NCBI RefSeq assembly: GCF_029051725.1
Contig: NZ_JAACFU010000005.1
Span: 124,001-188,000 of the forward strand
Direction: 5' to 3'
Length of the DNA: 64,000 bases
Source: Bradyrhizobium sp. CSS354
Lineage (GTDB): Bacteria > Pseudomonadota > Alphaproteobacteria > Rhizobiales > Xanthobacteraceae
Below are positions 8,007 through 17,194 of this stretch, one piece after another (position 1 is the first letter of the stretch; each line of letters opens with the position of its first letter). The notes beneath the pieces were generated by a model. It searched no databases. It was not told where the DNA came from and was given only the letters and a program-made list of their open reading frames with translations. Made by a program: the position numbers and the translations under genes.

Positions 8007-8705
8007 CTATCCGGTGAAGCCTGCGCGCCGGCGCAGATCCTTGCGGTCTGCGCCGGTCAGCAACGCGATCAGCGCGGCCGCCTCTTGCCGATGTGCGGCT
8101 CGCGTGGTCACGCCGGCCGTGTACATCGTGACGAGCTCGCAGCCCGGCGGCAGCGCTCCTGACAGCGCGATGCCGTCGGTCGCGATGATCTCGGTCGCTT
8201 GCGTGCAGCCGATCGGATGCGCGGCGGTGGACGCCGCAAGCTCCCGCATCGCGGTCGCGCCGTTGGGAAAGATCTTGAGGCGCGAAGCGACCTCGTAGGC
8301 GATGCCGAGCTGATCCAGCACCTTTGCAACGTGCTGTCCCGCCGTCGAGGCTTTCGTGTCCGGGACGTAGATCGCGTCGGCGCTGCGCAGCACCTCGCGC
8401 AGGTCAGCCTCGGTCTTCACCGTCATCTTGGGCTCGCGGCTGCGGACCGCCAGCGCGGTCTCGACTCGCCCGACATCCGAGATCGAGGAGGGGATGACGA
8501 GCGTCTCTTCGGCAAGCTTTGCAAGCAGCGCCTGCGTCAGGATCACCAGATCGGCGGCCGTTCCTGTGCGCAGCTTGTCGGCCATGATGCCGACCGCGCC
8601 GAACTCGCCGTCGATGCCGAAGCCGGTCTGTGTCTTGAAGGGATCGCTGAGGCCGCGCACCAGGCCTTGCGCCGCGCCTCCGCTCAAAATGCTCACTGTC
8701 GTCAC
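8007..8705 (-). CDS. ModA-like substrate-binding-domain protein lacking a signal peptide
   Basis: A 232-residue periplasmic-binding-protein-fold protein (PBP type 2, ModA-like), with SILSGGAAQGLVRGL at the N-terminus and a ligand-lobe crossover near the middle. The best start is GTG 8705, which overlaps the stop of the molybdenum hydroxylase gene in GTGA. With this start there is no signal peptide, so the protein would be cytoplasmic, unlike transport receptors. It may sense or deliver a ligand or cofactor for the co-encoded oxidoreductase. It is the last gene of the minus-strand operon. Confidence 0.72.
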   Translation of the reverse strand: MTTVSILSGGAAQGLVRGLSDPFKTQTGFGIDGEFGAVGIMADKLRTGTAADLVILTQALLAKLAEETLVIPSSISDVGRVETALAVRSREPKMTVKTEADLREVLRSADAIYVPDTKASTAGQHVAKVLDQLGIAYEVASRLKIFPNGATAMRELAASTAAHPIGCTQATEIIATDGIALSGALPPGCELVTMYTAGVTTRAAHRQEAAALIALLTGADRKDLRRRAGFTG

Positions 8706-10840
8706 GATGCCAGCTCGATGGCTGCAATGATCTTGTCGCGGGTGATCGGCAGGTCGCGCATGCGCACGCCGAGGCAATCGTAAACGGCATTCGCGATCGC
8801 CGCGGTCACCGGGCCGTGGGCGGCCTCGCCGGCGCCGACCGGCTCGATCTCCGGACGCTGGACGATCTCGACATCCACCGCCGGCACCTCGCTGAAGGTG
8901 AGGATCGGATAGTCGGTCCAGGACGTCGATGTGATGCGCGTGCGGTCGAAGCGGACGCGTTCCTTCAGCACCCAGCTCGTCGCCTGGATCGCGCCGCCCT
9001 CGATCTGGTTGATGACGCCGTCGGGATTGATGGCCTCGCCGACATCGACCGCCAGCGTCAGCCGCTTGACGCGGATGTCATCGGTGCCTTCGATCTCCGC
9101 AATCGCGGCGCAATAGGCCCCCGTGTTCTTGTAGCGGGCGAAGCCGACGCCATGACCGATGCCGGACTGCTTCTGCGGTTTCCACTGCGCGCGTCGTGCC
9201 GCGGCGCGAATGACCTCCTTCGCGCGCTCGTCGCGCAGATGACGCAGGCGGAACGCGATCGGGTCTTCGCCGCGGAGGGCGGCGATCTCGTCCAGCAGGG
9301 ACTCGATGGCGAACACATTGCCTTGTCCGCCGAGCGTTCGCAGCGCTGAGGTCCGCACCGGCATGATCAGCAGCCGGTGGCTCGTGACCGTCCAGGCCGG
9401 GAGGTCGTAGAGCGGGACGGAATTGCGATCGCCGCCGCCACCGCTGGCAGCGGGCGGATTGGTCGAAATCATGCGCGGCCAAGGGGTCGTAATCTCGGTT
9501 GCGGCAAGCAGCGCGGGCTGTGCCGCGCGCCCCGGCCGCGCCGCGTGGCCGTTGCTCCAGATCGCATGGCGCCAGCCGACGATCTCGTTGTCCGCATCGA
9601 GATCGGCCTCGATCTCGATCGCCATCGCCGCGCCGAACGGCGCGTGGGACATCTCGTCGTGGCGCGACCATTGCACACGCACAGGACGGCCGCCGGCCCC
9701 TTTCGCCAGCAGCACGGCATCGAGCGCGACATCGTCGGCAGCATTGTGTCCGTAGCAGCCGGCGCCCTCCATGTGCTCGACGACGATGTTTTCCGCCGGC
9801 AGCTTGAGCACGGTCGCGAGGTCGGCGCGCAGAAGGTAGACGCCTTGGCTGTGGGTCCAGACATGGACACGATCGTCGCCGGCCCATTGTGCCATGGCGC
9901 AGGACGGCGCGATCGAGGCATGCGCGATGTAGGGACGGATGTATTGCCGGCGGAGGGTGCGAGCAGAATTCTCTGTCGTTGCCGCAGTGGTCCTGAGGTC
10001 GATCACGGTGGTTTCGATCGGCTGGCTCTTCAGGAACCCGGCCAGATCATCTTCGTCGGGCAACGGCTCACCGGCCGACCATGCCGCGCCCTTGCGCAAG
10101 GCCTTCAGCGCGGCCTCCGCCGCTGCCTCGCTGTCGGCAACCACCCCAGAAAAGCCCCCGTCTCGCACGATCGCGATGAGGCCGGGAACGGTTCGCGTCG
10201 CCGTTTCGTCAAGCGCGATCAGCCTGGCGCCCGAGATGTCCGGCCGCAGCACGCGTCCGTGCAGCAAGTCCGGCAGCGGACAGTCATGAATGAAGCGCGG
10301 ACGTGCGAACACCTTGTCAGGAATATCGACGCGCTGAACCGAATGTCCGGCGACGGTGCGCTTAGTGACAATCTTCGCTGTCGCGCCCGCAATGGCGTCG
10401 TGGTCGAGCGAAACGTCGCTGGCCAACTCCCAGTAGCTGGTCCTGACATTGCCGGGACCTGAGATCGCGCCGTCTTCGATCTCGAGCAGCGACGCATCGA
10501 CACCGAGACGTTCGGATGCCGCAACGAGGAAACGCTGGCGGACCTCCGCACAGGCGTGGCGCAGCGCGCGGCCGGATTGCTGGACCGAAAGGCTGCCCGA
10601 GGTGACGCCCTCGTTCGGGCTGGCCGCCGTGGACGCCCGGATCATGTCGATGCGGCCAATATCGACGTCGAGCTCGTCGGCTGCGATCTGCGCCAGGGCG
10701 GTGACGATGCCCTGGCCGATCTCGACCTTGCCGGGCGAGATCGCGACACGGCCATCGCCGATGAGCTTCACCCAGGAAGACAGCTTTGGATTGGCCGCAA
10801 GGCTGACCGGCAGTGTCGGGGCAGGGGATGCCGAACTCAT
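8702..10840 (-). CDS. xanthine dehydrogenase-family molybdopterin-binding large subunit (IorB-like)
   Basis: A 712-residue molybdenum hydroxylase catalytic subunit. Layout and length fit the isoquinoline 1-oxidoreductase beta / aldehyde dehydrogenase molybdenum-binding group. It has VEIGQGIVTALAQI near residue 40, LRTLGGQGN in the central cofactor region, and GEAAHGP near 671-677, with Glu672 as the likely catalytic glutamate. Such enzymes hydroxylate N-heteroaromatics or aldehydes with water as oxygen donor. ATG overlaps the stop of the 2Fe-2S subunit (ATGA), showing a coupled two-subunit enzyme. No FAD subunit is adjacent, as in IorAB-type enzymes. No Tat signal is visible. The substrate is not known. 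Confidence 0.88.
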   Translation of the reverse strand: MSSASPAPTLPVSLAANPKLSSWVKLIGDGRVAISPGKVEIGQGIVTALAQIAADELDVDIGRIDMIRASTAASPNEGVTSGSLSVQQSGRALRHACAEVRQRFLVAASERLGVDASLLEIEDGAISGPGNVRTSYWELASDVSLDHDAIAGATAKIVTKRTVAGHSVQRVDIPDKVFARPRFIHDCPLPDLLHGRVLRPDISGARLIALDETATRTVPGLIAIVRDGGFSGVVADSEAAAEAALKALRKGAAWSAGEPLPDEDDLAGFLKSQPIETTVIDLRTTAATTENSARTLRRQYIRPYIAHASIAPSCAMAQWAGDDRVHVWTHSQGVYLLRADLATVLKLPAENIVVEHMEGAGCYGHNAADDVALDAVLLAKGAGGRPVRVQWSRHDEMSHAPFGAAMAIEIEADLDADNEIVGWRHAIWSNGHAARPGRAAQPALLAATEITTPWPRMISTNPPAASGGGGDRNSVPLYDLPAWTVTSHRLLIMPVRTSALRTLGGQGNVFAIESLLDEIAALRGEDPIAFRLRHLRDERAKEVIRAAARRAQWKPQKQSGIGHGVGFARYKNTGAYCAAIAEIEGTDDIRVKRLTLAVDVGEAINPDGVINQIEGGAIQATSWVLKERVRFDRTRITSTSWTDYPILTFSEVPAVDVEIVQRPEIEPVGAGEAAHGPVTAAIANAVYDCLGVRMRDLPITRDKIIAAIELAS

Positions 10841-11307
10841 GATCTCGCCATCTCCGAGGCCGCCCGCAGCACGGCGCGGACGATGCGGTTATGAGATCCG
10901 CAACGGCACAGATTGCGATCAAGCGCCGTTCTCACCTCCGCCTCCGTCGGCGACGGATTGCGCTTCAGCAGCGCCGCCGCGCTGATCAGGATTCCCGAGA
11001 CGCAATAGCCGCATTGCATCGCCTGCTCAGCGATAAAGGCGCGTTGCAGCGGATGCGGTTGCTCCGCTGTGCCGAGGCCTTCCACCGTGACGATGTCCTT
11101 GTCTGCGACCGACCACATCGGCATGTCGCAGGAGGCCATCGCGTGATCACCGACCATGACATGGCAGGCGCCGCACTCGCCGGCCCCGCAGCCGAAATGC
11201 GGACTGGTGACGCCGAGCCGGCCGCGCAGCACATCGAGCAGCGTCTGATCCGGACCGGCATCAACGGCCGCCGCCGTGCCGTTGAGCTGGAATTGAATGG
11301 TGGGCAT
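10837..11307 (-). CDS. 2Fe-2S electron-transfer small subunit of the molybdenum hydroxylase
   Basis: A 156-residue IorA/CoxS-type protein with two 2Fe-2S clusters. The plant-ferredoxin cluster uses Cys40, Cys45, Cys48 and Cys60 (GCGAGECGAC). The helical-bundle cluster uses Cys99, Cys102, Cys134 and Cys136 (CGYC, CRCG). It passes electrons from the molybdenum centre of the large subunit to an outside acceptor, probably a cytochrome. It overlaps the large-subunit start by 4 bp and follows the TctC gene by 15 bp. Confidence 0.93.
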   Translation of the reverse strand: MPTIQFQLNGTAAAVDAGPDQTLLDVLRGRLGVTSPHFGCGAGECGACHVMVGDHAMASCDMPMWSVADKDIVTVEGLGTAEQPHPLQRAFIAEQAMQCGYCVSGILISAAALLKRNPSPTEAEVRTALDRNLCRCGSHNRIVRAVLRAASEMARS

Positions 11308-11322
11308 TGTCGCTCTACGGCT

Positions 11323-12297
11323 TCAGGACTTGTCGAACTTCTTGACCACGTCGGCCCATTTCTCGATGTCGCCGCGCAGGAATTTGTCGAATTCCTCCGG
11401 CGTCATCGACATGGGCGTCGCGCCCTGCGCGGTCCAGAGCTTGACGATGTCGGGCCGCTTCACCATTGCGTTCACGGCGGCATTGAGCTTGTCGATCACA
11501 GGTTTCGGCGTGCCGGCCGGCGCCATCAGGCCGAGCCAGATCGTGGCTTCGTAGCCTGCTACGCCCGCCTCGATCGCTGTCGGCACGTTCGGCAGCACCG
11601 CTGAGCGCTGCTTGCCGGTGGTCGCGAGCGCGCGGACCTGGTTCTCGCCGATGTTCGGCGCCATCGCCGGCACCGCGTCGATCATCATCTGCACCTGCCC
11701 GCCGATCACGCCACTGCGCGCCTCGCCACTGTTGCGGTAGGGGACGTGGACGAGATCGATGCCGGCCATGGCTTTGAACAGCTCGCCGGCCATGTGATAG
11801 GGCGTGCCCTGGCCGGAGGAGGCGTAGTTGAGTTTACCCGGCTGCGACTTGGCGAGGGCGACGAACTCCTGCAGAGTCTTCGCTGCGACTTGCGGGTTTA
11901 CCACGATGACGAGATCGGAAGAGTTCACCGGTGCGATCGGCGCGAGGTCGCGCATCAGCTCGTAGTTGCGCTTGTCCGGCGTCAGCAGGGATTCATTCGC
12001 GGTCTGGGTGTTGGACATCATCAACAGCGTGTAGCCGTCGGCGGGCGACTTCGCCGCTTCGACCGTGCCGATGACGCCGCCCGCGCCGGTGCGGTTCTCG
12101 ATCACGAAGGGCTGGCCAAAACTCTCCTGGAGCGCATTGCCGATCTGCCGGGCCGCGACATCGGCCGGCCCGCCGGCGCCGAAGGGCACGACGATCCGGA
12201 CCGCGTGGCTGGGATAGTCTTGCGCCAGGGACGGGGCTGCGGAGAATGCGCTGAGCAGGCCGGCGGCCAGCGCCAGCATGAATTGTCGGGCCGTCAC
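11323..12297 (-). CDS. TctC-family (Bug) extracytoplasmic solute receptor
   Basis: A 324-residue tripartite tricarboxylate transporter receptor. GTG 12297 has GGAGG five bases upstream and gives a signal peptide ending SLAQ (about residues 1-25). Typical family motifs are RIVVPFGAGGPADVAAR after the mature start and ENRTGAGGVIGTVEAAK. It is the first gene of the minus-strand molybdenum hydroxylase operon, so it probably binds the organic substrate of that enzyme. No TctAB genes accompany it, which is common for Bug proteins in this lineage. Confidence 0.9.
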   Translation of the reverse strand: MTARQFMLALAAGLLSAFSAAPSLAQDYPSHAVRIVVPFGAGGPADVAARQIGNALQESFGQPFVIENRTGAGGVIGTVEAAKSPADGYTLLMMSNTQTANESLLTPDKRNYELMRDLAPIAPVNSSDLVIVVNPQVAAKTLQEFVALAKSQPGKLNYASSGQGTPYHMAGELFKAMAGIDLVHVPYRNSGEARSGVIGGQVQMMIDAVPAMAPNIGENQVRALATTGKQRSAVLPNVPTAIEAGVAGYEATIWLGLMAPAGTPKPVIDKLNAAVNAMVKRPDIVKLWTAQGATPMSMTPEEFDKFLRGDIEKWADVVKKFDKS

Positions 12298-12531
12298 ACC
12301 CACCTCCCTGATATCGTTCTTGTTGGCCGGCACTGTAGCGGCAGGGGAGGCGGACTGTCGACGCCTCACAAGGCCGACGGTGCCCGGAATATCGGGCGGT
12401 CTTCGGTGTGGCGGCGCCGCTCTTCGCGGTCGCGGCAGGAACCGGCGGCGCACGCGTTCTGAGCAAATCGCATGGACGTTGCCGGAAAAATACCCTCGGC
12501 TGACAGGTATTTTGGTGTTACCAAATCGGAC

Positions 12532-14622
12532 ATGAACCAGCACGCCAAGATCGAAATCCGCCATTCGACCTGTCCGCATGATTGCCCGTCGGCCTGTGCC
12601 CTCGATATCGAGGTGGTCGAGGGACGCAGCATCGGTCGTGTCCGCGGTTCGAAAACGCAGACCTATACGGCCGGCGTGGTCTGCGCCAAGGTTGCCCGTT
12701 ATGCCGAGCGCATCCATCACCCTGAGAGGCTGATGTATCCGCTGCGCCGCACCGGGCCGAAGGGCTCCGGCCAATTCGCGCGGATCAGCTGGGACGAGGC
12801 GCTGGACGAGATTGCGGATCGCTTCAACCAGGCCGAGCGCGAATTCGGCGCGGACTCGATCTGGCCTTATTATTACGCCGGCACGATGGGGCTGGTGATG
12901 CGCGACGGCCTCAACCGCCTCACGCATGTGAAGAAATATTCGCGGTTCTATCAGACCATCTGCGCCAATGTCGGGCGCATCGGGTTCGCGATCGGCACCG
13001 GCAAGATCGCCGGCGTCGATCCGCGCGAGATGGCGCTATCGGATCTGGTGGTGATCTGGGGCACCAACCCCGTCAACACGCAGGTCAACGTGATGACGCA
13101 CGCCTCCCGTGCGCGCAAGGAGCGCGGCGCCAAGATCGCGGCCGTCGACATCTACGACAACGAGACCATGAAGCAGGCGGATATCAAGATCATCCTGCGG
13201 CCGGGCACCGACGGCGCATTCGCCTGCGGCGTGATGCATGTCCTGTTCCGCGACGGCTATGCCGATCGCGCCTATATGGACAAGTACACCGATTGCCCTG
13301 GCGAGCTCGAGGCGCATCTGAAGACCCGCACGCCGGAATGGGCGTCCGCGATCTCGGGCGTGCCGGTGGCGGAGATCGAGGCTTTTGCCAGATTGGTTGG
13401 CGAGACCAAGCGGACCTTCTTCCGGCTCGGCTACGGCTTCACCCGCTCGCGCAACGGCGCGGCGCAGATGCATGCCGCGAACTGCATTCCCGCGGTGACC
13501 GGCGCCTGGCAGTATGAAGGCGGAGGCTCCTTCTTCAACAATTATGCGCTGTGGCACTTCAACGAATCCATCATCGAAGGTCACGACGCCATCGACCCAA
13601 CCATCCGCGCGCTCGACCAGTCGCAGATCGGCCGCATCCTCACGGGCGATTCCAAGGCCCTGCAGGGCAAGGGTCCGGTCAAGGCGCTGCTGATCCAGAA
13701 CACCAACCCGATGACCGTTGCGCCGGAGCAGGCGCTGGTGCGCCAGGGTTTTGCGCGCGAGGATTTGTTCGTCGCCGTGCACGAGCAGTTCATGACCGAG
13801 ACGGCGCAGATGGCCGACATCGTGCTGCCTGCGACGATGTTCATGGAACATGACGATCTCTATTACGGCGGTGGTCACCAGCACATCTCGGTCGGGCCGA
13901 AGCTGATCGACCCGCCCGGCCAATGCCGCTCCAACCACGAGGTCCTGCAGGCGCTGGCGCCGAGGCTTGGCGCCAAGCATCCGGGGTTCGAGCTGACGCC
14001 GCGTGAATTGATCGACGCGACGCTGAAGCTGAGCGACCACGGCGATATTGCCGGTCTCGAAGCCGACCTCTGGCGCGACCTGCAGCCGGACTTCCGCACG
14101 TCGCATTATCTCGACGGCTTCGCCCATGCCGACAGGAAATTCCACTTCAAGGCCGATTGGGCCCATCCGCCGTTCGGCCAGACGATGGGCGATTTCGACA
14201 AGATGCCGTCGCTGCCGGACCATTGGGCGGTGACCGAGCATTCCGACCAGGCCCATCCGTTCCGGCTTGCGACGAGCCCGTCGCGCAGCTTCCTCAACAC
14301 CACGTTCAACGAGACGCCGTCCTCCCAGGCGCGCGAGGGCAAGGCGAGCGTGATGATCCATCCCCTGGATGCCGCCGCGCTCGACATCGCCCATGGCGAC
14401 GCCGTGACGCTCGGCAACACCCGCGGCGAGACCACGCTGATCGCCACACTGTTCGAAGGCGTGCGGCGGGGTGTGCTGATCGCGGAGTCCGTTCATCCCA
14501 ACAAGAACCATATCGGCAACCGCGGCATCAACATGCTGACGGGGGCGGACACCATCGCGCCGATCGGCGGCGCCGCTTTCCACGACAACAAGGTCTGGAT
14601 CAGGAAAGCGGTCGCGGCCTGA
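12532..14622 (+). CDS. molybdopterin-dependent oxidoreductase with N-terminal 4Fe-4S site
   Basis: A 696-residue DMSO-reductase-superfamily enzyme. Cys14, Cys18, Cys22 and Cys51 (CPHDCPSAC plus a distal Cys) form the 4Fe-4S domain. Molybdopterin-binding domains follow, with WGTNPVNTQVN and LIQNTNPMTVAPEQ as cofactor-contact regions, and a C-terminal dinucleotide-binding domain (about 570-690). No Tat signal precedes the cysteines, so it is probably cytoplasmic. It is transcribed away from the molybdenum hydroxylase operon over a 234-bp promoter gap. A ribosome site before ATG 12532 is weak. The reaction is unknown; close relatives are annotated only as molybdopterin oxidoreductases. Confidence 0.88.
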   Translation: MNQHAKIEIRHSTCPHDCPSACALDIEVVEGRSIGRVRGSKTQTYTAGVVCAKVARYAERIHHPERLMYPLRRTGPKGSGQFARISWDEALDEIADRFNQAEREFGADSIWPYYYAGTMGLVMRDGLNRLTHVKKYSRFYQTICANVGRIGFAIGTGKIAGVDPREMALSDLVVIWGTNPVNTQVNVMTHASRARKERGAKIAAVDIYDNETMKQADIKIILRPGTDGAFACGVMHVLFRDGYADRAYMDKYTDCPGELEAHLKTRTPEWASAISGVPVAEIEAFARLVGETKRTFFRLGYGFTRSRNGAAQMHAANCIPAVTGAWQYEGGGSFFNNYALWHFNESIIEGHDAIDPTIRALDQSQIGRILTGDSKALQGKGPVKALLIQNTNPMTVAPEQALVRQGFAREDLFVAVHEQFMTETAQMADIVLPATMFMEHDDLYYGGGHQHISVGPKLIDPPGQCRSNHEVLQALAPRLGAKHPGFELTPRELIDATLKLSDHGDIAGLEADLWRDLQPDFRTSHYLDGFAHADRKFHFKADWAHPPFGQTMGDFDKMPSLPDHWAVTEHSDQAHPFRLATSPSRSFLNTTFNETPSSQAREGKASVMIHPLDAAALDIAHGDAVTLGNTRGETTLIATLFEGVRRGVLIAESVHPNKNHIGNRGINMLTGADTIAPIGGAAFHDNKVWIRKAVAA

Positions 14623-14755
14623 GCCTGCGCTTCGATCGCCTTTCAACTTTGTGTCGAGGCGCTAAAGCCGCGCCGCGCCGCAGTTTGCCCTTGCACCTTC
14701 CGCCCGAGCTGCCGCAAATGGCCGCTAAACGGGAGCCCAAGGAAGCGAGCGTGCC

Positions 14756-15538
14756 ATGACCGACACCACAGCCGTGATCACCGAGAAGCGCGGGCAGGCG
14801 CTCTGGATCACCATCAACCGGCCCGAGAAACGCAACGCGCTGAATGGCGAAGTCATCGCGGGCATCGCACGCGGCTATCGCGACGCGCATGACGACAAGG
14901 ACGTGCGCGTCATCGTGCTGACGGGCGCGGGCGACAAGGCGTTCTGCGCCGGCGCGGATCTGCAGAACTCCGGCGCGGCTTTCGCGATGGATCATTCGAA
15001 GCCAAATGTCGACTATGCCGATCTGTTGCGCTTGTCGCAGAACGCGACCAAGCCCGCGATTGCGCGCATTGGCGGCGTCTGCATGGCCGGCGGCATGGGC
15101 CTGCTCTGCATGGCCGACATGGCCGTCGCCGCCGATCACGTCATCTTCGGCCTGCCCGAGGTGAAGGTCGGCGTATTCCCGATGCAGGTGTTGAGCCTGT
15201 TGCAGTCCATCGCTCCACCTCGCCTCGTCAACGAATGGGCGCTGACCGGCGAACCGTTCGACGCGGACGCGGCACTCGACGCAGGCCTTCTCAACTACGT
15301 CGTGCCTGCGGCCGAGCTCGACGCCAAGGTCGACTGGCTGATCGGCCGTATCGTCGACAAATCCCCGACCGCCATCCGACGTGGCAAATACGCCATGCGG
15401 GCCATCGCGTCGATGTCGTTCGACGAGAGCATCGCCTACACCGAAAGCCAGATCTCACTACTGGCGATGACCGAGGACGCCAAGGAGGGCCTGAAGGCAT
15501 TCGCCGAGAAGCGCAAGCCGGTCTGGACGGGGAGATGA
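14756..15538 (+). CDS. enoyl-CoA hydratase/isomerase family protein
   Basis: A 260-residue crotonase-fold protein. It has the oxyanion-hole segments AFCAGADL and CMAGGMGLL and the LPEVKVGVFP segment carrying a likely catalytic Glu. AAGGA precedes the ATG by about 15 bases. It probably hydrates or isomerises a CoA-ester formed from the compounds taken up by the neighbouring transporters. A short hairpin (15554-15572, 7-bp arms, no T-tract) follows the stop. Confidence 0.88.
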   Translation: MTDTTAVITEKRGQALWITINRPEKRNALNGEVIAGIARGYRDAHDDKDVRVIVLTGAGDKAFCAGADLQNSGAAFAMDHSKPNVDYADLLRLSQNATKPAIARIGGVCMAGGMGLLCMADMAVAADHVIFGLPEVKVGVFPMQVLSLLQSIAPPRLVNEWALTGEPFDADAALDAGLLNYVVPAAELDAKVDWLIGRIVDKSPTAIRRGKYAMRAIASMSFDESIAYTESQISLLAMTEDAKEGLKAFAEKRKPVWTGR

Positions 15539-16038
15539 GGGGCGCTCCGGTCATCAGCTTTCGTTAAGCTGACTGAGATCGTGCATGGCGAACGACCTAG
15601 TTATGGTGCTGATGCAGGGAACGCAGACGGAAGACTGCCTGCCCTCAATTCCACCATCATCGACCCGCTGACCGCAATGCCCTGACCGCTTCGCGCGGGT
15701 TGCGTTTTGGAAGCGCTTCCGAAGCGTGCATCGCCACTCGCTCCTCTGTTTGCGCTATTCTTGGTGTCGCAGTCGTTCGGCCGCTCACGGGACATCTAGT
15801 CAGGCAATCAATGAGCGTGCGCTCGATCGCCTATAGGTCATTTCTTGGATCAAAGCTCCTCCCATTCGGGCTGTCCTCCCTCTCTAGTTTGACGGCAAAA
15901 GCGAAAACTTTTCGCATTTGGATTTTCTTCCCGGACCGTGCCGAGTTGCCATCATACGGAAAAGATTGACGTTTTTCCGTTTTGGTGTATCCTGGCCGAG
16001 GATACTTCAAACGAGAGAGCGTTGGAGCGCGCACGACC
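15539..16038. other. 500-bp gene-free region at the left edge of the accessory island
   Basis: No convincing gene is present; short open frames here lack ribosome sites and have poor residue composition. The base composition is more AT-rich than the flanking genes. It contains a 12-bp palindrome GGAAGCGCTTCC at 15709-15720 and two operator-like inverted repeats near the island's first gene. The junction between backbone and island probably lies here. Confidence 0.6.
15901..15980. promoter_or_regulatory. two operator-like inverted repeats before the DUF3102 gene
   Basis: GCGAAAA-C-TTTTCGC at 15901-15915 is a perfect 7-bp inverted repeat. ACGGAAAA and TTTTCCGT at 15956-15963 and 15973-15980 are perfect 8-bp arms. 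Both are 58-140 bp before the first plus-strand island gene and look like repressor operators, as found before transfer or maintenance genes of mobile elements. Confidence 0.45.
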
Positions 16039-16674
16039 ATGATGGGCGGCGATCAGTTCGACTATGGCCAGATTCCTCCCCAGATGCGGGACAGGCTGCC
16101 GGAGCTCGAGGTCGTCATCCAGGAGGGGGTGGAGCGGGAGGCCTGCAGCGGACTTGTGATCGGCGTCGCGCTGGTAGAGGCCAAGGAAGGTCTGGGGCAC
16201 GGCATTTTCTTGCGGTGGTGTCGCGTGGTTTTGGGGTTCAAGCCGCGGAAGGCGCAACTCTATATGAACGCAGCGCATCTGTTCCAGCGCCACGGCGAGG
16301 TCGTGTGCCGGCTGCCGCTGACCGCCGCTCAGGCGCTGGGTGCTGCGTCGGTGAGCGAGGAAACGGTGCACGAGGTGATCGCGCGGGTGCGGCGCGGCGA
16401 GCGGGTGACAGTCGAGTTCGTGAAGCAGACGATCCGGCGCGCCAAGGAGGGCTCCGCTAAAATGGAGACGGACTCGGCTGAATCGGTTCAGATCGCGGCG
16501 ATGATCACGGAGGCGTTGGACGCCCACCAATGCCGGCTGCTGCACGCTTTTCTTGAGGAGCGGCCGTCCGCGCGCCATTTCGTGGCGGATCTTGCCGATC
16601 GCGCGGCCGCGAAGATTCGCAGGAGCCGCTCTGCGCGGGCGACGCCCTCGATCCTCAGCCTGCCGGCGCCCTAA
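16039..16674 (+). CDS. DUF3102-like protein
   Basis: A 211-residue protein. Residues about 20-75 (IGVALVEAKEGL, then GFKPRKAQLYM) match the pattern of DUF3102, a domain of plasmid and phage proteins with a helical, DNA-binding-like fold. The C-terminal part holds a VTVEFVKQTIRRA helix and ends in a basic Arg-rich tail. ATG 16039 follows a GGAG about 12 bases upstream; a second ATG directly follows. It is the first gene of the plus-strand island set, downstream of two operator-like repeats. A regulatory or DNA-binding role is inferred. Confidence 0.65.
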   Translation: MMGGDQFDYGQIPPQMRDRLPELEVVIQEGVEREACSGLVIGVALVEAKEGLGHGIFLRWCRVVLGFKPRKAQLYMNAAHLFQRHGEVVCRLPLTAAQALGAASVSEETVHEVIARVRRGERVTVEFVKQTIRRAKEGSAKMETDSAESVQIAAMITEALDAHQCRLLHAFLEERPSARHFVADLADRAAAKIRRSRSARATPSILSLPAP

Positions 16675-16760
16675 TCGAGCATTCCACGTCGTGAAGGGCG
16701 GGCCACGCGCAAGCCCAACGGAAGGTATTTTGTTCATCATCTAAGGGCAATGGCACCGCG

Positions 16761-17189
16761 ATGATCCTTGACGAGTTGTTGACGCCGATAGTTGCTGCGC
16801 TGGCCGCGACCGAGTTGGGCGTTCCGAAAACGCAAATGGTCATCGACCAACACATCGGCTCGTTCGAGGCGATTTTGGAGCATGGCTTGACCTACAAGCA
16901 GATTGCCGAGGGTCTGAACGTCCGGGGGGCGCGAGGTCGCACGGGCGCGGAGTTCACCGGGCAATCGCTCTACAACTTCATCAAGCGTGCTAAGGGGAAG
17001 AAGGATCGGCCGCCCGGAGCGGCAACGAGGGGGCCGTCCGTTCGACCAACCGATGTTGGCGGACCATCGCCGGCGAGCACAGCGAAGAACCAGCCGACGT
17101 CGCCCGAACTTGAAAGGTTTAAGCACCGTATCGACCAGGCCCGGATCCACAACGCAATAGACGATCTCTTCCGTCGTGGAAAACGGTAG
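16761..17189 (+). CDS. small helix-turn-helix protein, possible transfer accessory protein
   Basis: A 142-residue protein. About residues 38-75 (GLTYKQIAEGLNVRG, then GAEFTGQSLYNFIKRAK) resemble the winged-helix unit found in recombinases and in small plasmid transfer proteins. A Pro/Arg-rich linker and a charged C-terminal helix follow. The size is similar to oriT-binding TraK/MobC-type proteins, but no specific family can be assigned. It lies 5 bp before the next island gene. Confidence 0.55.
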   Translation: MILDELLTPIVAALAATELGVPKTQMVIDQHIGSFEAILEHGLTYKQIAEGLNVRGARGRTGAEFTGQSLYNFIKRAKGKKDRPPGAATRGPSVRPTDVGGPSPASTAKNQPTSPELERFKHRIDQARIHNAIDDLFRRGKR

Positions 17190-17194
17190 CGCGC

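Noticed and set aside
13036..14646. 536-codon minus-strand frame over the molybdopterin oxidoreductase
   Set aside because: Antisense shadow of a gene with intact Fe-S and cofactor motifs.
15700..15969. 89-codon frame in the left island edge
   Set aside because: No ribosome site, no recognisable domain, and it overlaps the operator-like repeats.
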